Shown here one piece after another: positions 39,988-49,130 of a stretch of DNA of 63,324 nt. The notes below the pieces were generated by a model. The model was not told where the DNA came from and searched no databases. It saw only the letters and a program-made list of their open reading frames with translations. The position numbers and the translations under genes are program-made. The stretch lies in assembly GCA_017439185.1 (NCBI GenBank), contig JAFRTM010000015.1, positions 1 through 63,324 of the forward strand. Reading direction: 5' to 3'. Positions within the stretch are counted from its first letter, which is position 1. Each line of letters begins with the position of its first letter. The stretch is from Bacteroidales bacterium. GTDB taxonomy: Bacteria > Bacteroidota > Bacteroidia > Bacteroidales > P3.

Positions 39988-40302
39988 TTCCTTGCCCTCT
40001 TACGTGTCGGGCACAACTTTTATCCGCCACCTCCAAGCGAAATTTATACATATATAATAAAGAAAGGCATGAGGTTATGTGCTCTCATCGTCTTCATTGA
40101 GGTATCGCCAAACACCTTTACTGGAACGATTTCTGGGGTACATATCTCACACCTGTAGTTATGCTAATATCAATAGCATACAACCAAGCGCAAGCCATAC
40201 GCACTTTCCCCCAGTTTAGTATTTTGGCGAACTTTCAATGAAGGGTCAGTATCGCAATGCTTTTCTTGCAGCCTACTTCTCTCGTAAGCGACTGCAAAAT
40301 TA
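39988..40302 (-). promoter_or_regulatory. Promoter and long structured 5' leader, copy B
   Basis: On the minus strand a TAATTTTG -7 box (40302-40295) precedes a ~300-base leader. Visible stems: 5' hairpin 40284-40288 with 40272-40276 (loop containing GAGAG); 40257-40267 with 40060-40070 (10 of 11); 40235-40243 with 40092-40100 (9 bp); 40223-40230 with 40105-40112 (8 bp); CTGGGG/CCCCAG (40209-40214 with 40133-40138); apical TATGCTA/TAGCATA (40160-40180). It ends with GTTG-TGCC-CGAC (40017-40006). Same order as copy A, with different stem sequences. Confidence 0.65.
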
Positions 40303-40379
40303 CGAATATTTTTCTATTCCACAATTCCTCCCCTATTTTTTAACATTTCAACCAGGAAAAAAGTGATTTCTGGGCACTG

Positions 40380-40458
40380 AATTCTAAACCTCACGAGAAT
40401 CGAAAATTTGGGTGCCGGTTGGATATTTGTACTGTATAAACGATTCTCGTGAGGTTCA
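40380..40458. repeat. Dispersed palindromic repeat, copy 2
   Basis: A perfect 16-bp inverted repeat (AACCTCACGAGAATCG at 40387-40402 with 40441-40456). Bases 40380-40402 equal 20871-20893. Read on the minus strand the loop aligns with that of copy 1 (TTATAC then CAACCGG), so the whole ~80-bp unit is related, in inverted orientation. Confidence 0.75.
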
Positions 40459-40565
40459 GGGGTAATTTAGAGTTTTTACGCTGATTTACAATGGATTAAT
40501 GGCCGATAACGAAATTTGTTCCAAAAAAAGAAAAATTTTTAGGAAGAGGGCTATTTTTGACAAAT

Positions 40566-40614
40566 GCTAACTTGCTGACACATAGGACACAACTAGGTAT
40601 CAACTCTATGGTAA
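40566..40614 (-). repeat. 49-bp dispersed repeat, copy 2
   Basis: Inverted copy of 28107-28155 with 44 of 49 identical positions. It lies downstream of proS. Apart from it, the two repeats and leader B, the stretch 39988-40752 holds no gene. Confidence 0.75.
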
Positions 40615-40680
40615 GTCTATGGTTATTTTTTGACAAAAATGATGCTGTTTTTTGTAACTTACCACTCAAGCACCATACAA

Positions 40681-40715
40681 AACGGAAGCGGCCGGACTTC
40701 GTAGCCGGCCGCTTC
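40681..40715 (-). terminator. Terminator of proS
   Basis: A perfect 11-bp GC-rich stem (GAAGCGGCCGG at 40685-40695 with 40705-40715). On the minus strand CGTTTTG follows. It is 38 bases after the proS stop. Confidence 0.8.
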
Positions 40716-40752
40716 TTAGACTATATACTTGATAGTATGATTCTTACGATAC

Positions 40753-42225
40753 TTAATAAGCTCTTGCGAATATCACGCGGCGCTTCGAGGGCTTGCCGCT
40801 GTAGATGCAAGTGCCTTCCTCTTCCACCGCGTCGAACGGAATGCAGCGGATCGTGGCTTTCGTCTCTGCCTTGATGGCCTCCTCTGTCTCCGTGGTGCCG
40901 TCCCAGTGGCACATCAGGTAGCCGCCCTTCTCGATCTCGCTCTTGAAGTCCTCCCAGGTGTCCACCTTACGCGTCTGGGCCGTACGGAAGTCGGCCGCCT
41001 TCACAAAGAGGTTTTTCTGTATGTCGGACAAAAGCTGCTCAATGTGCTCCACTATGCCCTCTATCGGCATAGTCACCTTCTCCAGCGTGTCTCTTCTGCA
41101 CACCTCGCAGGTGCCGTTCTCCAGGTCTCTCTGTCCTATGGCCAACCTCACCGGAACTCCTTTGAACTCATATTCGGTGAACTTCCAGCCGGGCTTGTAC
41201 TCCGGACGGTTGTCGTACTTCACCGAGATGCCTCTCTGCTTCAGCGCCTCCACTATCGGAGCTACCTTCGCATCGACCATCGCCATCTGCTCGTCGCTCT
41301 TGCTAATGGGCACTATCGCCACCTGTATCGGAGCCAGCTTCGGCGGCAGCACCAGACCGTTGTCGTCGGAGTGGGTCATGATCAAGGCTCCCATCAACCT
41401 CGTGGAAACTCCCCACGACGTCGCCCACACATACTCCAGCTTGTTCTCGTTGTTGAGGAACTGCACGTCGAACGCCTTGGCGAAGTTCTGTCCCAGGAAG
41501 TGAGACGTGCCAGCCTGCAAGGCCTTGCCGTCCTGCATCAGCGCTTCGATGCAATAAGTGTCGAGGGCTCCGGCAAAACGCTCGTTAGGCGACTTGGTTC
41601 CTTTCACCACCGGCACCGCCATCCAGTTCTCGGCAAAGTCGGCATAGACTTCCAGCATCTTCTTGGCCTCGGCTTCGGCCTCCTCTTTCGTGGCGTGGGC
41701 GGTATGGCCTTCCTGCCACAGGAACTCGGCGGTCCTCAGGAACATCCTCGTCCTCATCTCCCACCTCACCACGTTGGCCCACTGGTTGCAGAGTATCGGC
41801 AGGTCCCGGTACGACTTCACCCAGTTTTTGTAGGTGCTCCAAATGATGGTCTCCGATGTCGGCCTCACAATCAGCGGCTCTTCCAGCTCCGCCTCGGGAT
41901 CAACCACCACGCCGCTACCGTCGGGGTTGGTCTTCAGCCTGTAGTGCGTAACCACGGCGCACTCCTTAGCAAAACCCTCTACGTGGTCCGCCTCACGGCT
42001 AAGGAACGACTTCGGGATAAACAACGGGAAATAGGCATTCGAGTGTCCCGTAGCCTTGAACATGTCGTCAAGGGCTCTCTGCATCTTTTCCCATATAGCA
42101 TAACCGTAGGGTTTGATTACCATACAGCCGCGTACCGCCGAATTTTCTGCCAAATCGGCTCGCACCACCAGTTCATTATACCATTCCGAGTAGTTTTCTG
42201 ACCTTTTTGTGAAATCTTTTGCCAT
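40753..42225 (-). CDS. proS: Proline--tRNA ligase (archaeal/eukaryotic type)
   Basis: A 490-residue class II synthetase of the short ProRS group without the bacterial INS editing domain. It shows [40 protein letters not shown] (motif 2 region), [20 protein letters not shown] and a C-terminal zinc-type domain ending in FARAY. The enzyme charges tRNA-Pro. Lacking INS, it would depend on a free-standing editing protein for Ala-tRNA-Pro. Possible promoter: TATCTTTG at 42369-42362 on the minus strand. Confidence 0.96.
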   Translation of the reverse strand: MAKDFTKRSENYSEWYNELVVRADLAENSAVRGCMVIKPYGYAIWEKMQRALDDMFKATGHSNAYFPLFIPKSFLSREADHVEGFAKECAVVTHYRLKTNPDGSGVVVDPEAELEEPLIVRPTSETIIWSTYKNWVKSYRDLPILCNQWANVVRWEMRTRMFLRTAEFLWQEGHTAHATKEEAEAEAKKMLEVYADFAENWMAVPVVKGTKSPNERFAGALDTYCIEALMQDGKALQAGTSHFLGQNFAKAFDVQFLNNENKLEYVWATSWGVSTRLMGALIMTHSDDNGLVLPPKLAPIQVAIVPISKSDEQMAMVDAKVAPIVEALKQRGISVKYDNRPEYKPGWKFTEYEFKGVPVRLAIGQRDLENGTCEVCRRDTLEKVTMPIEGIVEHIEQLLSDIQKNLFVKAADFRTAQTRKVDTWEDFKSEIEKGGYLMCHWDGTTETEEAIKAETKATIRCIPFDAVEEEGTCIYSGKPSKRRVIFARAY

Positions 42226-42333
42226 AGTCCTTCAAGTGTTGTAAATGCCTAAAAATAGGCACTTTTTTATTGTTTAATGAAATATTTTTTTACTTTTTTT
42301 ATTAATTATTACTCTAATATTAAATAAAATGCG

Positions 42334-42341
42334 TATCTTTG
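42334..42341 (+). promoter_or_regulatory. -7 box for the alkaline phosphatase gene
   Basis: TATCTTTG, 38 bases before ATG 42379. A minus-strand TATCTTTG at 42369-42362 faces it, forming overlapping divergent promoters for proS and this gene. Confidence 0.6.
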
Positions 42342-42378
42342 CATTTTCAAAAATTGCGCTGCAAAGATACAAATAAAA

Positions 42379-43509
42379 ATGAAATTGCAAGAAAAGACGA
42401 TGAAAAAAATAATGATTCTCCTGCTGCTGGTTGCCGTTGTTGCGCCTTACAGCGAAGCTCGCAAACGTGACCCCCACCAGGCTCCGAAGAATGTCATTCT
42501 CATTATTGGCGACGGAATGGGCACCGCCCAAGTTTACAGTTCTATCGTCGCCCAAAAGGGCAACTCTCAGTTTATGAGATTTCCCTATACCGGTTTTTCC
42601 CGCACCTATTCGCGCAACAGCTACACCACCGACTCGGGTGCCGGCGGCAGTGCCCTCACCACTATGCACAAGGTAAACAACCGCCATATCGCCATGTCCG
42701 ACGAAGGCACCGAATACTGCTCGTTCTTCGAGCGTGCCGTAAAAAGAGGCAAAAAGGTCGGCTTCGTGGTGACCAGCAGCGTCCTCGACGCAACCCCGGC
42801 CGCCACCTATGCCCATGTGACTGACCGCAAGATGTTCGACACCATAAGCATGCAGATGGCCAAGTGCCAATATTCCTTCATGATGGGTGGCGGACACGAC
42901 GCTTTCCTCCCCGAAAACCGCCACGACGGTAAGGCTCCGCTCGACACACTCGCCAACAAAGGATACACCCTCGCCTTCACCCTCGACGAGATGGAACAGG
43001 CCTCCCGCCTCCCCATCTGCGCCTTGGTCGCCCCCGGCGATCCCGACAAGGCTCCGGCCCGTAACAACATGCTCTGCCGCGGTGTAGAGAAAGCCCTGAA
43101 ACTCCTCGGAAGCAAACGCAACAAGAACGGCTTCGTCTTGATGATCGAAGGCTCCCAGATCGACTGGGCTTGCCACAACAACGACGAAGAATACCTGAAA
43201 GCCGAGCTCTCCGACTTCGAAAAGATGCTGAAGATTGTCCTCGACTTCGCCGAGATGAACCGTGAAACCCTTGTGGTGGTCACCGCCGACCACGAAACCG
43301 GTGGCGTAACGCTCCACGACGGCAATATAGAACGCGGCGTCAGCGAACATCACTTCTCCACCGGCTCCCACACCGGCGTGATGGTGCCCGTCTTCGCCTT
43401 CGGCCCCCGCGCCTACCACTTCACCGGCATCAAGCAGAACATCGACATTCCCGACCTGATTTGGCAGGCCATGTGGAAGAAGAGCGGCAAGAAAGGTAGC
43501 AAAAAATAA
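42379..43509 (+). CDS. Alkaline phosphatase (exported)
   Basis: A 376-residue phosphatase. The signal peptide is best read from the second Met (42400, MKKIMILLLLVAVVAPYSEA). Metal and nucleophile motifs: IIGDGMG (about 42-48), catalytic S86 in TTDSGAGGSAL, and VTADHETGG plus HHFSTGSHTG toward the C-terminus, the zinc ligands. It releases phosphate from periplasmic monoesters. The DSGAGG loop differs from E. coli DSAAS but is common in this group. A Lys-rich tail (KKSGKKGSKK) ends the protein. Confidence 0.92.
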   Translation: MKLQEKTMKKIMILLLLVAVVAPYSEARKRDPHQAPKNVILIIGDGMGTAQVYSSIVAQKGNSQFMRFPYTGFSRTYSRNSYTTDSGAGGSALTTMHKVNNRHIAMSDEGTEYCSFFERAVKRGKKVGFVVTSSVLDATPAATYAHVTDRKMFDTISMQMAKCQYSFMMGGGHDAFLPENRHDGKAPLDTLANKGYTLAFTLDEMEQASRLPICALVAPGDPDKAPARNNMLCRGVEKALKLLGSKRNKNGFVLMIEGSQIDWACHNNDEEYLKAELSDFEKMLKIVLDFAEMNRETLVVVTADHETGGVTLHDGNIERGVSEHHFSTGSHTGVMVPVFAFGPRAYHFTGIKQNIDIPDLIWQAMWKKSGKKGSKK

Positions 43510-43557
43510 ATCGGGAACTCCTTAACACTCCTGCTAATCCGATAAAGAATCCCTCCT

Positions 43558-44382
43558 ATGAAGAAATTGCTTGCCCTACTGCTGTTGGCTTCCTTCGCCT
43601 CCGGGGCATTGGCTCAGGAGAAACTCACCCAGGACACTCTGCAATGCCACATCGTAGGGTTCAACTTCGCCACCATCTTCCCTTCCAAAGGCGGTAGCTT
43701 CGGCACCCTGCCCGACGGCACCCGCTCCAACCTCGGAACGATGTACGGCCTCTACAAGATGCCTTACCTCAACTTCGGTATCAACGCTATTTACAAATAC
43801 AAGTCCAACTGGTTGGTAACTCTCGACGGCGACTTCCTTTTCGGAAGCGACAACCTCAAGTCGCGTGAGGAGCGCATGACCCATCTCTTCACCGCCGAGA
43901 GCACAATCATCGGCACCAATGGTACCGACGCCGTGGTCACATGCTACAACCGTGGGTTTATAGTCAGAGGCGGCTTCGGCAAGGTGTTCCGCCTCTCCCG
44001 CAAAAACCCCAATTCGGGCATTATGCTGAAACTCTCGGGCGGCTGGATTCAGCAACAAACCGTATTCTTCAAAAACGAAGTGGAAGCCCCCCAAATCGAC
44101 AACGAATACGAACACCTATACGACCACCAGCGTATGGGCGGTATTCTTACCGAGTCGGTGGGATACTGGTTTATGAGCAATAAGCTCAATCTTGTGAATT
44201 TCTACGTAGCCTTCGAACTGTCGGAAAGTTGGATGAACTCAACCCGCACCTACACGATCGACGACCTTATGGGCCTGCGCGGAAAAGACCAAAGCCGCTA
44301 TTTCGACCTCACCTATACCATCAAGTTCTGCTGGATGTTCCCGCTGAAAGGCAAGACTGCCTACGACTACTACTATTACTAG
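43558..44382 (+). CDS. Exported beta-barrel-like protein of unknown function (274 aa)
   Basis: Signal peptide at residues 1-19 (MKKLLALLLLASFASGALA). The rest is rich in alternating strands and aromatic residues (YLNFGINAIYKYKSNWLVTL, ending FCWMFPLKGKTAYDYYYY). It resembles outer-membrane or OmpW-like barrels of Bacteroidota, of which I recognise no named family. It lies 48 bases after the alkaline phosphatase and 58 before waaA. It is probably involved in the envelope. Confidence 0.75.
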   Translation: MKKLLALLLLASFASGALAQEKLTQDTLQCHIVGFNFATIFPSKGGSFGTLPDGTRSNLGTMYGLYKMPYLNFGINAIYKYKSNWLVTLDGDFLFGSDNLKSREERMTHLFTAESTIIGTNGTDAVVTCYNRGFIVRGGFGKVFRLSRKNPNSGIMLKLSGGWIQQQTVFFKNEVEAPQIDNEYEHLYDHQRMGGILTESVGYWFMSNKLNLVNFYVAFELSESWMNSTRTYTIDDLMGLRGKDQSRYFDLTYTIKFCWMFPLKGKTAYDYYYY

Positions 44383-44440
44383 GACTTCGCAGCCCTTGTC
44401 CAGCGATTGAAAAAGAATGATTTGAAAATAAAACAACCCC

Positions 44441-45664
44441 GTGCATCTGCTCTACAACATAGCCATCTTCTTTTACACCACTGCCTTGCGACTCGCCGCT
44501 CCTTTCCTCTCCAAGGCAAGACTGATGGTCAACGGATGGGGTAAGACATGGCAAACTGCACCGCTGGAGGGTTCTGTAGTATGGTTCCACGTGTCGTCGT
44601 TGGGCGAATTTGAGCAGGCACGACCGGTAATCGAAGCTCTCAAAGCCTCTCACCCGGAGTATAAGATATGGCTCACATTCTTCTCTCCTTCTGGCTATGA
44701 AGTAAGGCACAACTACCCGTTGGCGGACCGCGTAACCTATCTCCCTATGGACTCTCCCCTCAATGCCAGACATCTCGTATCGCTGATAAACCCTTCGTTG
44801 GTATTCTTTGTCAAATACGATTTCTGGTTCAACATACTCGGAGAATTGGGCAACCGCAAGGTCCCTACCTACATATTCTCGTCGATATTCCGCCCTTCCC
44901 AATATTTCTTCAAACCATGGGGTGGATGGTTTCTCCGTCGGCTCGGCTCGTTCAATCATATATTTGTCCAGAACGACGAATCGCTCTCGCTGCTGAAGAG
45001 CCACGGCATTTCACAGTGCAGCAAAGCCGGCGACACCCGCTTCGACCGGGTATGGAGTATAGTGTACAATGCCGAAGGGGTACCTGCCGTCAGCGATTTC
45101 CTGCAAGGGAGGAAATGCGTAGTCTGCGGCAGCACATGGCCACCCGACGAAGAAAACCTGGCCCGGTTTCTCGCCACGGCCGACAACGACATCTGTATGG
45201 TAATTGCGCCCCATGAGGTCCACGAATCCCACATCCTCAAAATAGAACAGATGTTCGGCAAGTCCACCTGTGTAAGGCTCTCCTCGGTCGGGAATCACAG
45301 CGTCTCCAGCGACTGCCGTGTACTCATCGTGGACTCCATCGGCCTGCTATCCCGTATTTACCGATACGGCACCGTCGCCTATATCGGAGGCGGTTTCGGC
45401 AAAGGAATACACAACACCCTCGAAGCTATAGCCTACGGACTACCCGTGGCATTCGGTCCCAACTATACCAAGTTCCAGGAAGCAAAAGACATCATCGCCG
45501 TAAATGGCGGTATCTCCTATTGCGACTACGACACCCTCCACAGCTGGCTCACCCTGATGCTTTGCGACCCCGACAGCCGCAACGCAAGTGCGGAGGCTTG
45601 CCGGAAATACGTAGAAAGCAATCTTGGCAGCACCAGTCAAATCCTTAAAACCATAGGACTATGA
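44441..45664 (+). CDS. waaA: 3-deoxy-D-manno-octulosonic acid (Kdo) transferase
   Basis: A 407-residue GT30 glycosyltransferase adding Kdo to lipid A precursor at the inner membrane. Start is a GTG at 44441 (MHLLYNIAIFFYTTALRLAA), with the usual N-terminal membrane helix; no ATG fits. WFHVSSLGEFEQARPVIEAL is the catalytic region (Glu in the SLGEFEQ segment), and IGGGFGKGIHNTLEAIAYGL is the CMP-Kdo-binding segment. Its stop overlaps tamL by 4 bases. It indicates LPS or lipooligosaccharide in the outer membrane. Confidence 0.94.
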   Translation: MHLLYNIAIFFYTTALRLAAPFLSKARLMVNGWGKTWQTAPLEGSVVWFHVSSLGEFEQARPVIEALKASHPEYKIWLTFFSPSGYEVRHNYPLADRVTYLPMDSPLNARHLVSLINPSLVFFVKYDFWFNILGELGNRKVPTYIFSSIFRPSQYFFKPWGGWFLRRLGSFNHIFVQNDESLSLLKSHGISQCSKAGDTRFDRVWSIVYNAEGVPAVSDFLQGRKCVVCGSTWPPDEENLARFLATADNDICMVIAPHEVHESHILKIEQMFGKSTCVRLSSVGNHSVSSDCRVLIVDSIGLLSRIYRYGTVAYIGGGFGKGIHNTLEAIAYGLPVAFGPNYTKFQEAKDIIAVNGGISYCDYDTLHSWLTLMLCDPDSRNASAEACRKYVESNLGSTSQILKTIGL

Positions 45665-48045
45665 GACGGCTGAAGTGGGTGATATTGGTATTGATGGCCA
45701 TGAGCCTTGCCAGCTGCAAAGTCGGGCGTTTCCTCGAAGACGACCAGTATGTCCTCTACCGCAATATCTATGAGGTTACAATGGCCGACAGCAGCAAAGT
45801 GGGCGACGAGGTAAAAGCCGCGGCAGCCAACAGCAAGCAATATGCCCGGCAGAAACCCAACAGCAAGGTTTTAGGAATTCACCCTATCCGACTAAAGCTG
45901 GGAATATACACACTCTCATCTCCCAAGAAGGACAATTGGTGGAACAGATGGTTGCGCAAGAGAGGCCAGGCCCCTGTCGTATATGACGAAGTGGCAGCCA
46001 AGGTAACCGTGGGACAGCTGGAAGGATTAATGGACTCGAAAGGATGTTTCAAATCAAAGGTAACTTTCGACACGGTCAAGATAAAGAAACGCGACATTAC
46101 TATCAAATATAGCATCGCCGCCACTCCTCGCTACCATATCGAGCAACTGAACTCACACATAGAAACGCCCGAAGTCGCCGCCATATATGAACAATGTATC
46201 TCTGAGAGTTTTCTCAAAGTTGGCGACTATTTTGACAAGGACAACCTCGCCAAGGAACGATCGAGACTCTCGGAAAAGCTGTTGGCAGAAGGTTATTATA
46301 GAGCCACAAAAGACTTGATATCCTTTATTGTTGACACTACCGACTACGGCAACCACGGACTCTCCATAATCACCCGGATAGCCAATCCACGGGACGCTGA
46401 AGGACATAGCATGCCACTGCAGAAATACCACATCGACCAAGTATATATCTATCCCCATGCCTCGTCCGATGTCAATGCGGACTATGACACAATACACTTC
46501 CCTTACAAGTCGCGCAACTATATGACCGACTATCTGTTCTTCGTGACGGAAAAGCCGAGGGTAAAACCAAAAGTGCTCAGCCATACGGTAACCCTCTTCC
46601 ACAATCAACTGTACCGTCCACGCAACATAACGAACACTTACAACTCACTGATGTCGCTGCGGAACTTCAAGTTTATCGACATCAAACTCACGGAATCACC
46701 TATGAGCAGCGACAGCCTGCGTCTCATCGATGCAAGCATCCGACTTCTTCCGTCTGACCGCCGCAGAATATCTGGATCGTTGGAACTCAACAACGCTTCT
46801 TCTCTCGGAACCTCGAATGGCTCTAATTTCTTCAACTCGGGCAACTTCGGTATCGAAGGGAAACTTGCCTATCAAAACAAGAATCTTTTCGGCGGTGCCG
46901 AATTGCTGAAAGTCGAAGGTTCCATCCTGCTGGAACTGCCCAAGCTGGTGTTCCGCAACCACTCGGCACAGTTCCACGATGTGTTCTCGGCCTTTGAGGC
47001 TGGACTGAACATCTCGCTCGATGTGCCAGACTTCCTGCTGCCTTTTACCCGCAATATTGTGTGGCAACGTATGCGTCCCCACACAATTTTTGCCGTAGGC
47101 GGAAGTTATCAGTACCGTCCCTACTACGAGCGCGTGCCCGTCAACATCTCCTTCGGTTACACTTGGCGCCACTCTCGCAGGGCTCAGAACCAATTGATTC
47201 CGATTGAGATGACGTTTGTCCGGTTCTTCAACCTTGACGAATCCCTTATCCACAGATTGAACGCCACAAGCGACTTGCGTCTGAAATACCAGTACTCCAA
47301 CCACTTCATTATGGACGCCCGCTACGACTACCTCTACAGCACCCAGGAACTCTCTTCGCGCAAAAACTTCCACTACGTACACCTCACTGCCGAAACGGCC
47401 GGCAACCTCCTCCACGGACTTTCCCATGCCGTCAATGGACCTGTTGACGAGAACGGAACACGTGAAGTGTGGGGCGTTCCCTATTCGCAATATGCGAAAG
47501 TGTCGGCAGAATACAAATACTACCTTTACTTCGGGAAAAAAAGCACCTTTGTGACCCGTGCCATGGTCGGAGTCGGTATTCCCTACGGCAACTCCACTGC
47601 CCTGCCCTACGAAAAAGGATTCTTCGGCGGCGGCCCCACCACCATGAGGGCATGGCAGCTGCGTCATCTCGGTCCCGGCTCTTACAGAAGCTCGAGCACC
47701 GTATTCGAACGTATGGGCGATATTTCCCTTACCCTCAACGTCGAGCAGCGATTCCCCATTGTTTGGATATTTGAAGGAGCCGTGTTCGCCGATGTCGGCA
47801 ACGTATGGCTCTTCAACCCGAGCGAACAGTTCCCCGGCGGCGAGTTTTCATTCTCCAACTTCTTTTCCTCACTGGCGGCCGGCATCGGACTCGGTCTTCG
47901 TGCCAATATCTCCATATTGACCATCCGTGCCGATTTCGCCATACCGCTCTACGACCCATCCTACTCGCCCGAGCAACGCTGGCGTCCTGCCCACTGGCGG
48001 TTCAACCAGATTGTAACCAATTTCGGTATCGACTACCCATTCTAA
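45661..48045 (+). CDS. TamL-type BamA/TamA-family outer-membrane lipoprotein
   Basis: A 794-residue Omp85 protein. The N-terminus is a lipoprotein signal (LASC, Cys19), which distinguishes Bacteroidota TamL from BamA. POTRA domains (about 95-400, with YHIEQLNSHIETPEVAAIY, and EKLLAEGYYRATKDLI) lead into a 16-strand barrel (about 400-794) with the L6 loop motif in FFGGGPTTMRAWQLRHLGPG and the C-terminal strand IVTNFGIDYPF. It assists folding of outer-membrane proteins. tamB is not adjacent here. It is translationally coupled to waaA. Confidence 0.92.
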   Translation: MRRLKWVILVLMAMSLASCKVGRFLEDDQYVLYRNIYEVTMADSSKVGDEVKAAAANSKQYARQKPNSKVLGIHPIRLKLGIYTLSSPKKDNWWNRWLRKRGQAPVVYDEVAAKVTVGQLEGLMDSKGCFKSKVTFDTVKIKKRDITIKYSIAATPRYHIEQLNSHIETPEVAAIYEQCISESFLKVGDYFDKDNLAKERSRLSEKLLAEGYYRATKDLISFIVDTTDYGNHGLSIITRIANPRDAEGHSMPLQKYHIDQVYIYPHASSDVNADYDTIHFPYKSRNYMTDYLFFVTEKPRVKPKVLSHTVTLFHNQLYRPRNITNTYNSLMSLRNFKFIDIKLTESPMSSDSLRLIDASIRLLPSDRRRISGSLELNNASSLGTSNGSNFFNSGNFGIEGKLAYQNKNLFGGAELLKVEGSILLELPKLVFRNHSAQFHDVFSAFEAGLNISLDVPDFLLPFTRNIVWQRMRPHTIFAVGGSYQYRPYYERVPVNISFGYTWRHSRRAQNQLIPIEMTFVRFFNLDESLIHRLNATSDLRLKYQYSNHFIMDARYDYLYSTQELSSRKNFHYVHLTAETAGNLLHGLSHAVNGPVDENGTREVWGVPYSQYAKVSAEYKYYLYFGKKSTFVTRAMVGVGIPYGNSTALPYEKGFFGGGPTTMRAWQLRHLGPGSYRSSSTVFERMGDISLTLNVEQRFPIVWIFEGAVFADVGNVWLFNPSEQFPGGEFSFSNFFSSLAAGIGLGLRANISILTIRADFAIPLYDPSYSPEQRWRPAHWRFNQIVTNFGIDYPF

Positions 48046-48116
48046 CAAACACGAACAAAACACGGCTTTGATATATCTTTGATACGAAGGAACCCTAAAG
48101 CAAAAAACATCGAAAA

Positions 48117-49046
48117 GTGAAAAAAGTAGCACCAAAAAATAAGTCTCCCAAGAAAAAAGCACCAGCCAAACCCAAGTCCCGTTCCAAGTCCAAGAAAAAC
48201 GGCCGCCGCCTAAAACGGTGGAAAGAACTCGGTTGGCTCCGCAAAATCATCCGTTTCCTGTGGGTTTCCATACTCACCCTGTGGCTCCTCTCACTGGCTC
48301 TTGTCATACTCTACAAGTGGGTCAACCCAGTGGTCACACCTCTCATGACCCAACGTTTCTTCCAGCAGATGTTCCAACCCCACAGGCCAATCAATTTCGA
48401 ACACGAGAGTGTGCCAATCGACAGCATCTCGCACTATATGATAGATTGTGTCGTAGCCTCCGAAGACGGCCTGTTCCTCTACCACAAAGGTTTCGACGTC
48501 AAGCAGCTGAAAATCTCCTACCGCGAGAACCACCAAGGCCGGCGTATGCGTGGAGGCAGCACCATCAGTATGCAGACAGCCAAAAACGCCTTCCTTCCCC
48601 ACCGCCGCTCGATGGTACGCAAAGCAGCCGAAGCCTATTACACACAACTGATAGAGTGGATGTGGGGCAAACGCCGCATAATGGAAGTATATCTCAACAT
48701 CATAGAGTTCGGCGACGGCATCTATGGCGTAGAGGCCGCCAGTCAGCATTATTTTGGTCATTCAGCCAAGACGCTTACCCGCCATGAAGCCGCCCAACTG
48801 GCAGTCACACTTCCCAGCCCCCTGAAAGAAAATCCCGCCAACCCGACTGCCCACTTCCGTAGACGAACCTCCTCGATCGTGGCACGTTCCTCGAAGTACG
48901 GCAAAATCAACCTCGACGCGAAACCCAAAGACCTCAACCCAAAATACCGCGACCAGGAAGACATCATAGACTTCCTGAAATGGTATCGCGAGCAGGAGAA
49001 AATAGAGAAAGAAAAGGAGGAGGCCAAGGCCAAGAAGAAAAAATAG
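48117..49046 (+). CDS. mtgA: Monofunctional peptidoglycan glycosyltransferase
   Basis: A 309-residue GT51 enzyme starting at a GTG at 48117. A Lys-rich N-terminus (about 1-37) precedes a transmembrane helix (about 46-68). The catalytic Glu is E116 in VVASEDGLFLYHKGFD. RGGSTISMQTAKNAF and EWMWGKRRIMEVYLNIIEFG are GT51 motifs 2 and 3-4. It polymerises lipid II in the periplasm. The C-terminal Lys/Glu tail is coiled-coil-like and unusual. It lies 71 bases after tamL. Confidence 0.92.
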   Translation: MKKVAPKNKSPKKKAPAKPKSRSKSKKNGRRLKRWKELGWLRKIIRFLWVSILTLWLLSLALVILYKWVNPVVTPLMTQRFFQQMFQPHRPINFEHESVPIDSISHYMIDCVVASEDGLFLYHKGFDVKQLKISYRENHQGRRMRGGSTISMQTAKNAFLPHRRSMVRKAAEAYYTQLIEWMWGKRRIMEVYLNIIEFGDGIYGVEAASQHYFGHSAKTLTRHEAAQLAVTLPSPLKENPANPTAHFRRRTSSIVARSSKYGKINLDAKPKDLNPKYRDQEDIIDFLKWYREQEKIEKEKEEAKAKKKK

Positions 49047-49080
49047 ATACTATTTTTTTCGCTGTTTCATAATTTCTTTG

Positions 49081-49130
49081 TATCTTTGCACGTTTTTTAA
49101 GAAAGGAGATTCTTATGCAAAATATTCGCA
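49081..49130 (+). promoter_or_regulatory. typA promoter -7 box and Shine-Dalgarno site
   Basis: TATCTTTG (49081-49088) is followed by a short leader and AAGGAGA (about 49103-49109), 5 bases before ATG 49115. A near-consensus Shine-Dalgarno sequence is rare in Bacteroidota, where most starts lack one. Confidence 0.65.
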
